Assembly (NCBI GenBank): GCA_031262125.1
Contig: JAISII010000009.1
Span: 1-6,966, forward strand
DNA length: 6,966 nt
Direction: 5' to 3'
DNA from: Oscillospiraceae bacterium
Lineage (GTDB): Bacteria; Bacillota; Clostridia; Oscillospirales; Acutalibacteraceae
Positions 5,665-6,966 of the stretch are shown piece after piece. Positions within the stretch are counted from its first letter, which is position 1. Each line of letters begins with the position of its first letter. The notes beneath the pieces are model-generated. The model was not told the DNA's origin. It worked only from the letters and a program-made list of their open reading frames with translations, and made no database searches. A program made the translations under genes and the position numbers.

Positions 5665-6792
5665 TTAATCCAAAAAGTCCTTCAACCTTTTGCTGCGTGA
5701 GGGGTGCCTTAGCTTACGCAAAGCTTTGGCTTCTATCTGGCGGATTCTCTCTCGGGTAACATTAAACTCCTTGCCCACTTCTTCCAGCGTGCGGCTTCTG
5801 CCGTCCTCCAAACCAAAACGCAAACGCAGAACCTTTTCTTCACGGGGGGTCAGCGTGTCCAAAACCTCCGAGAGTTGCTCTTTTAAAAGCGTGTGCGAAG
5901 CTGCATCAGCCGGTGCGGGTGCGTCCTCATCGGGAATAAAATCGCCCAAATGGCTGTCCTCTTCTTCGCCAATGGGAGTTTCGAGCGAAACGGGCTCTTG
6001 TGCCACACGCATAATTTCTCTTACTTTTTCAACGGGCATATCAATCTCGACGGCAATTTCGTCCGCCGTGGGTTCGTGCCCGTTTTGGTGCAACAATAAG
6101 CTGGAAACTTTTTTAACCTTGTTAATTGTTTCTACCATATGCACGGGTATGCGGATAGTACGGGCTTGGTCGGCAATGGCACGGGTTATGGCTTGTCTAA
6201 TCCACCACGTTGCATAGGTAGAAAATTTAAAGCCTTTTTGATAATCGAACTTTTCTACTGCTTTTATAAGCCCCAAGTTGCCTTCCTGAATCAAATCCAA
6301 AAAGTGCATTCCACGCCCCAAATAACGCTTGGCAATGCTAACGACCAAACGCAGGTTCGCCTCGGACAAGCGGCGTTTTGCCTGCACATCGCCGTCCATA
6401 ATGCGTTTTGCAAGGTCGATTTCTTCGTCGGGGTCAAGCAACGGCACACGCCCTATTTCTTTTAAATAAACTTTAACAGGGTCGTCGATAGTTATATTGT
6501 CCATTTGCTGAACTTCGTGCTTTTGCCCTGCTATTACCTCGGGTGTTTTTTCGCTTTGTTCAATTTCCAGCGTAATGTTCTCCAGCGGGGTATCATCAAC
6601 TTCAAGCTCTTCTACAATGTCTACACCACTGCTTTCCAAATCGTCATACAGCTTTTCGAGCTGTTCAGGCTCAAAATCCAATTCCCCTATAACGTCCAAA
6701 ATGTCTTTATTAGTAACATTGCCTTTGGTTTTTGCCATATCGCTCAACTGCCGTGAAACGATTTTCATATCGGTTAAACCTACACCTGCCAT
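5665..6792 (-). CDS. rpoD: Primary RNA polymerase sigma factor RpoD/SigA
   Basis: A 375-residue housekeeping sigma-70 factor, close in length to Bacillus SigA. Regions in order: region 1.1-like N-terminus (about 10-65); an acidic spacer; region 1.2 DPVKVYLKEIGRVPLL (104-119); region 2 from NLRLVVSIAKRY (146-157) through DLIQEGNLGLIKAVEKFD and FSTYATWWIRQAITRAIADQ (190-209), which bind core and the -10 box; region 3 (about 215-290); region 4 with the helix-turn-helix TLEEVGKEFNVTRERIRQIE (335-354) for the -35 box, ending RSKRLKDFLD. The start chosen (ATG 6790-6792) lies 3 nt after the preceding stop. GGAG at 6805-6808 lies inside the upstream gene with a rather long 12-nt gap; Met9 (6766-6768) is an alternative start. 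The arrangement suggests translational coupling to the preceding, probably dnaG, gene. The perfect folT promoter here is of the type this factor recognises. Confidence 0.97.
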   Translation of the reverse strand: MAGVGLTDMKIVSRQLSDMAKTKGNVTNKDILDVIGELDFEPEQLEKLYDDLESSGVDIVEELEVDDTPLENITLEIEQSEKTPEVIAGQKHEVQQMDNITIDDPVKVYLKEIGRVPLLDPDEEIDLAKRIMDGDVQAKRRLSEANLRLVVSIAKRYLGRGMHFLDLIQEGNLGLIKAVEKFDYQKGFKFSTYATWWIRQAITRAIADQARTIRIPVHMVETINKVKKVSSLLLHQNGHEPTADEIAVEIDMPVEKVREIMRVAQEPVSLETPIGEEEDSHLGDFIPDEDAPAPADAASHTLLKEQLSEVLDTLTPREEKVLRLRFGLEDGRSRTLEEVGKEFNVTRERIRQIEAKALRKLRHPSRSKRLKDFLD

Positions 6793-6795
6793 AAT

Positions 6796-6966
6796 TTACT
6801 TTTTCTCCTTTTTCATATTATCTAAAAGTTTTTTCAAATCCTCAGCCGATGCCCCTGCCACGTCGCTTTGTGTGGGTTTTTGTGCTTGACGCAGCATAAC
6901 ATCAACATATTCAAAAAATGTGCTTTCTTTAATTATATCAACTCTGAAAATTGCCCGCAAACGGGA
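6796..6966 (-). CDS. dnaG: 3' end of probable DNA primase DnaG (partial)
   Basis: The minus strand is open from the window edge to a TAA at 6796-6798 and encodes 56 residues (SRLRAIFRVDIIKESTFFEYVD ... LKKLLDNMKKEKK). The reading frame ends 3 nt before rpoD and carries rpoD's ribosome-binding site in its last codons. In Firmicutes the gene before rpoD is usually dnaG, whose helicase-binding C-terminus varies strongly, and the charged helical tail is compatible with that. The assignment rests on context; no catalytic primase motif is inside the window. Another small gene inserted between dnaG and rpoD is possible. Confidence 0.55.
   Translation of the reverse strand, partial: SRLRAIFRVDIIKESTFFEYVDVMLRQAQKPTQSDVAGASAEDLKKLLDNMKKEKK

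Noticed and set aside
5690..6889. Plus-strand open frames opposite rpoD and the dnaG end, including one of 175 codons
   Set aside because: They are antisense to a highly conserved sigma factor, and their Ser-rich composition is what the complement of Glu/Arg/Leu-rich coding gives.
1..6966. CRISPR array, insertion sequence, prophage or multi-gene defence system
   Set aside because: No spaced direct repeats, transposase, integrase or inverted-repeat ends are visible. The only toxin-like gene is the single mazF.

Overview
The window looks like chromosomal DNA of a low-to-moderate GC member of the Clostridia, plausibly of the Oscillospiraceae/Ruminococcaceae type. This rests on an EndoA-type MazF close to the Bacillus form, a folate ECF-transporter substrate subunit preceded by a tetrahydrofolate (THF) riboswitch, a secreted membrane-anchored pullulanase of the kind found in gut Firmicutes, and a Firmicute-type rpoD directly behind what is probably the 3' end of dnaG. 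The lineage is an inference, since there is no rRNA here.

Layout from left to right. Positions 1-69 hold the last 22 codons of an unidentified plus-strand gene. A mazF/ndoA-like toxin gene (252-599, +) follows, with no antitoxin gene directly before it. A hairpin terminator that can work in both directions (about 634-690) separates it from a convergent folT-like gene (700-1311, -). The 385 bases between folT and the next gene form a long regulatory leader: a near-perfect sigma-A promoter (1623-1650), a 5'-proximal hairpin, a THF riboswitch (about 1430-1575) with an extra 13-bp helix, an intrinsic terminator and a helix that buries the Shine-Dalgarno sequence. Next is a 981-residue pullulanase (1697-4642, -) with a signal peptide, CBM48-like and GH13 domains, three MucBP-like repeats and a C-terminal membrane anchor. 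A 155-bp divergent intergenic region with a perfect inverted repeat leads to a small double-LysM protein (4798-5142, +). The right end is a minus-strand run: probable dnaG 3' end (6796-6966), rpoD/sigA (5665-6792) and a small HExxH zincin-family protein (5215-5586).

The genes do not form one pathway. dnaG-rpoD is a conserved replication/transcription arrangement, folT is a self-contained vitamin-uptake unit with its own RNA switch, and the pullulanase is a surface enzyme for alpha-glucans. The most notable element is the folT leader: an expanded THF aptamer followed by two possible expression platforms and preceded by pairings that compete with aptamer helix P1. I see no CRISPR array, IS element, prophage or multi-gene defence system.
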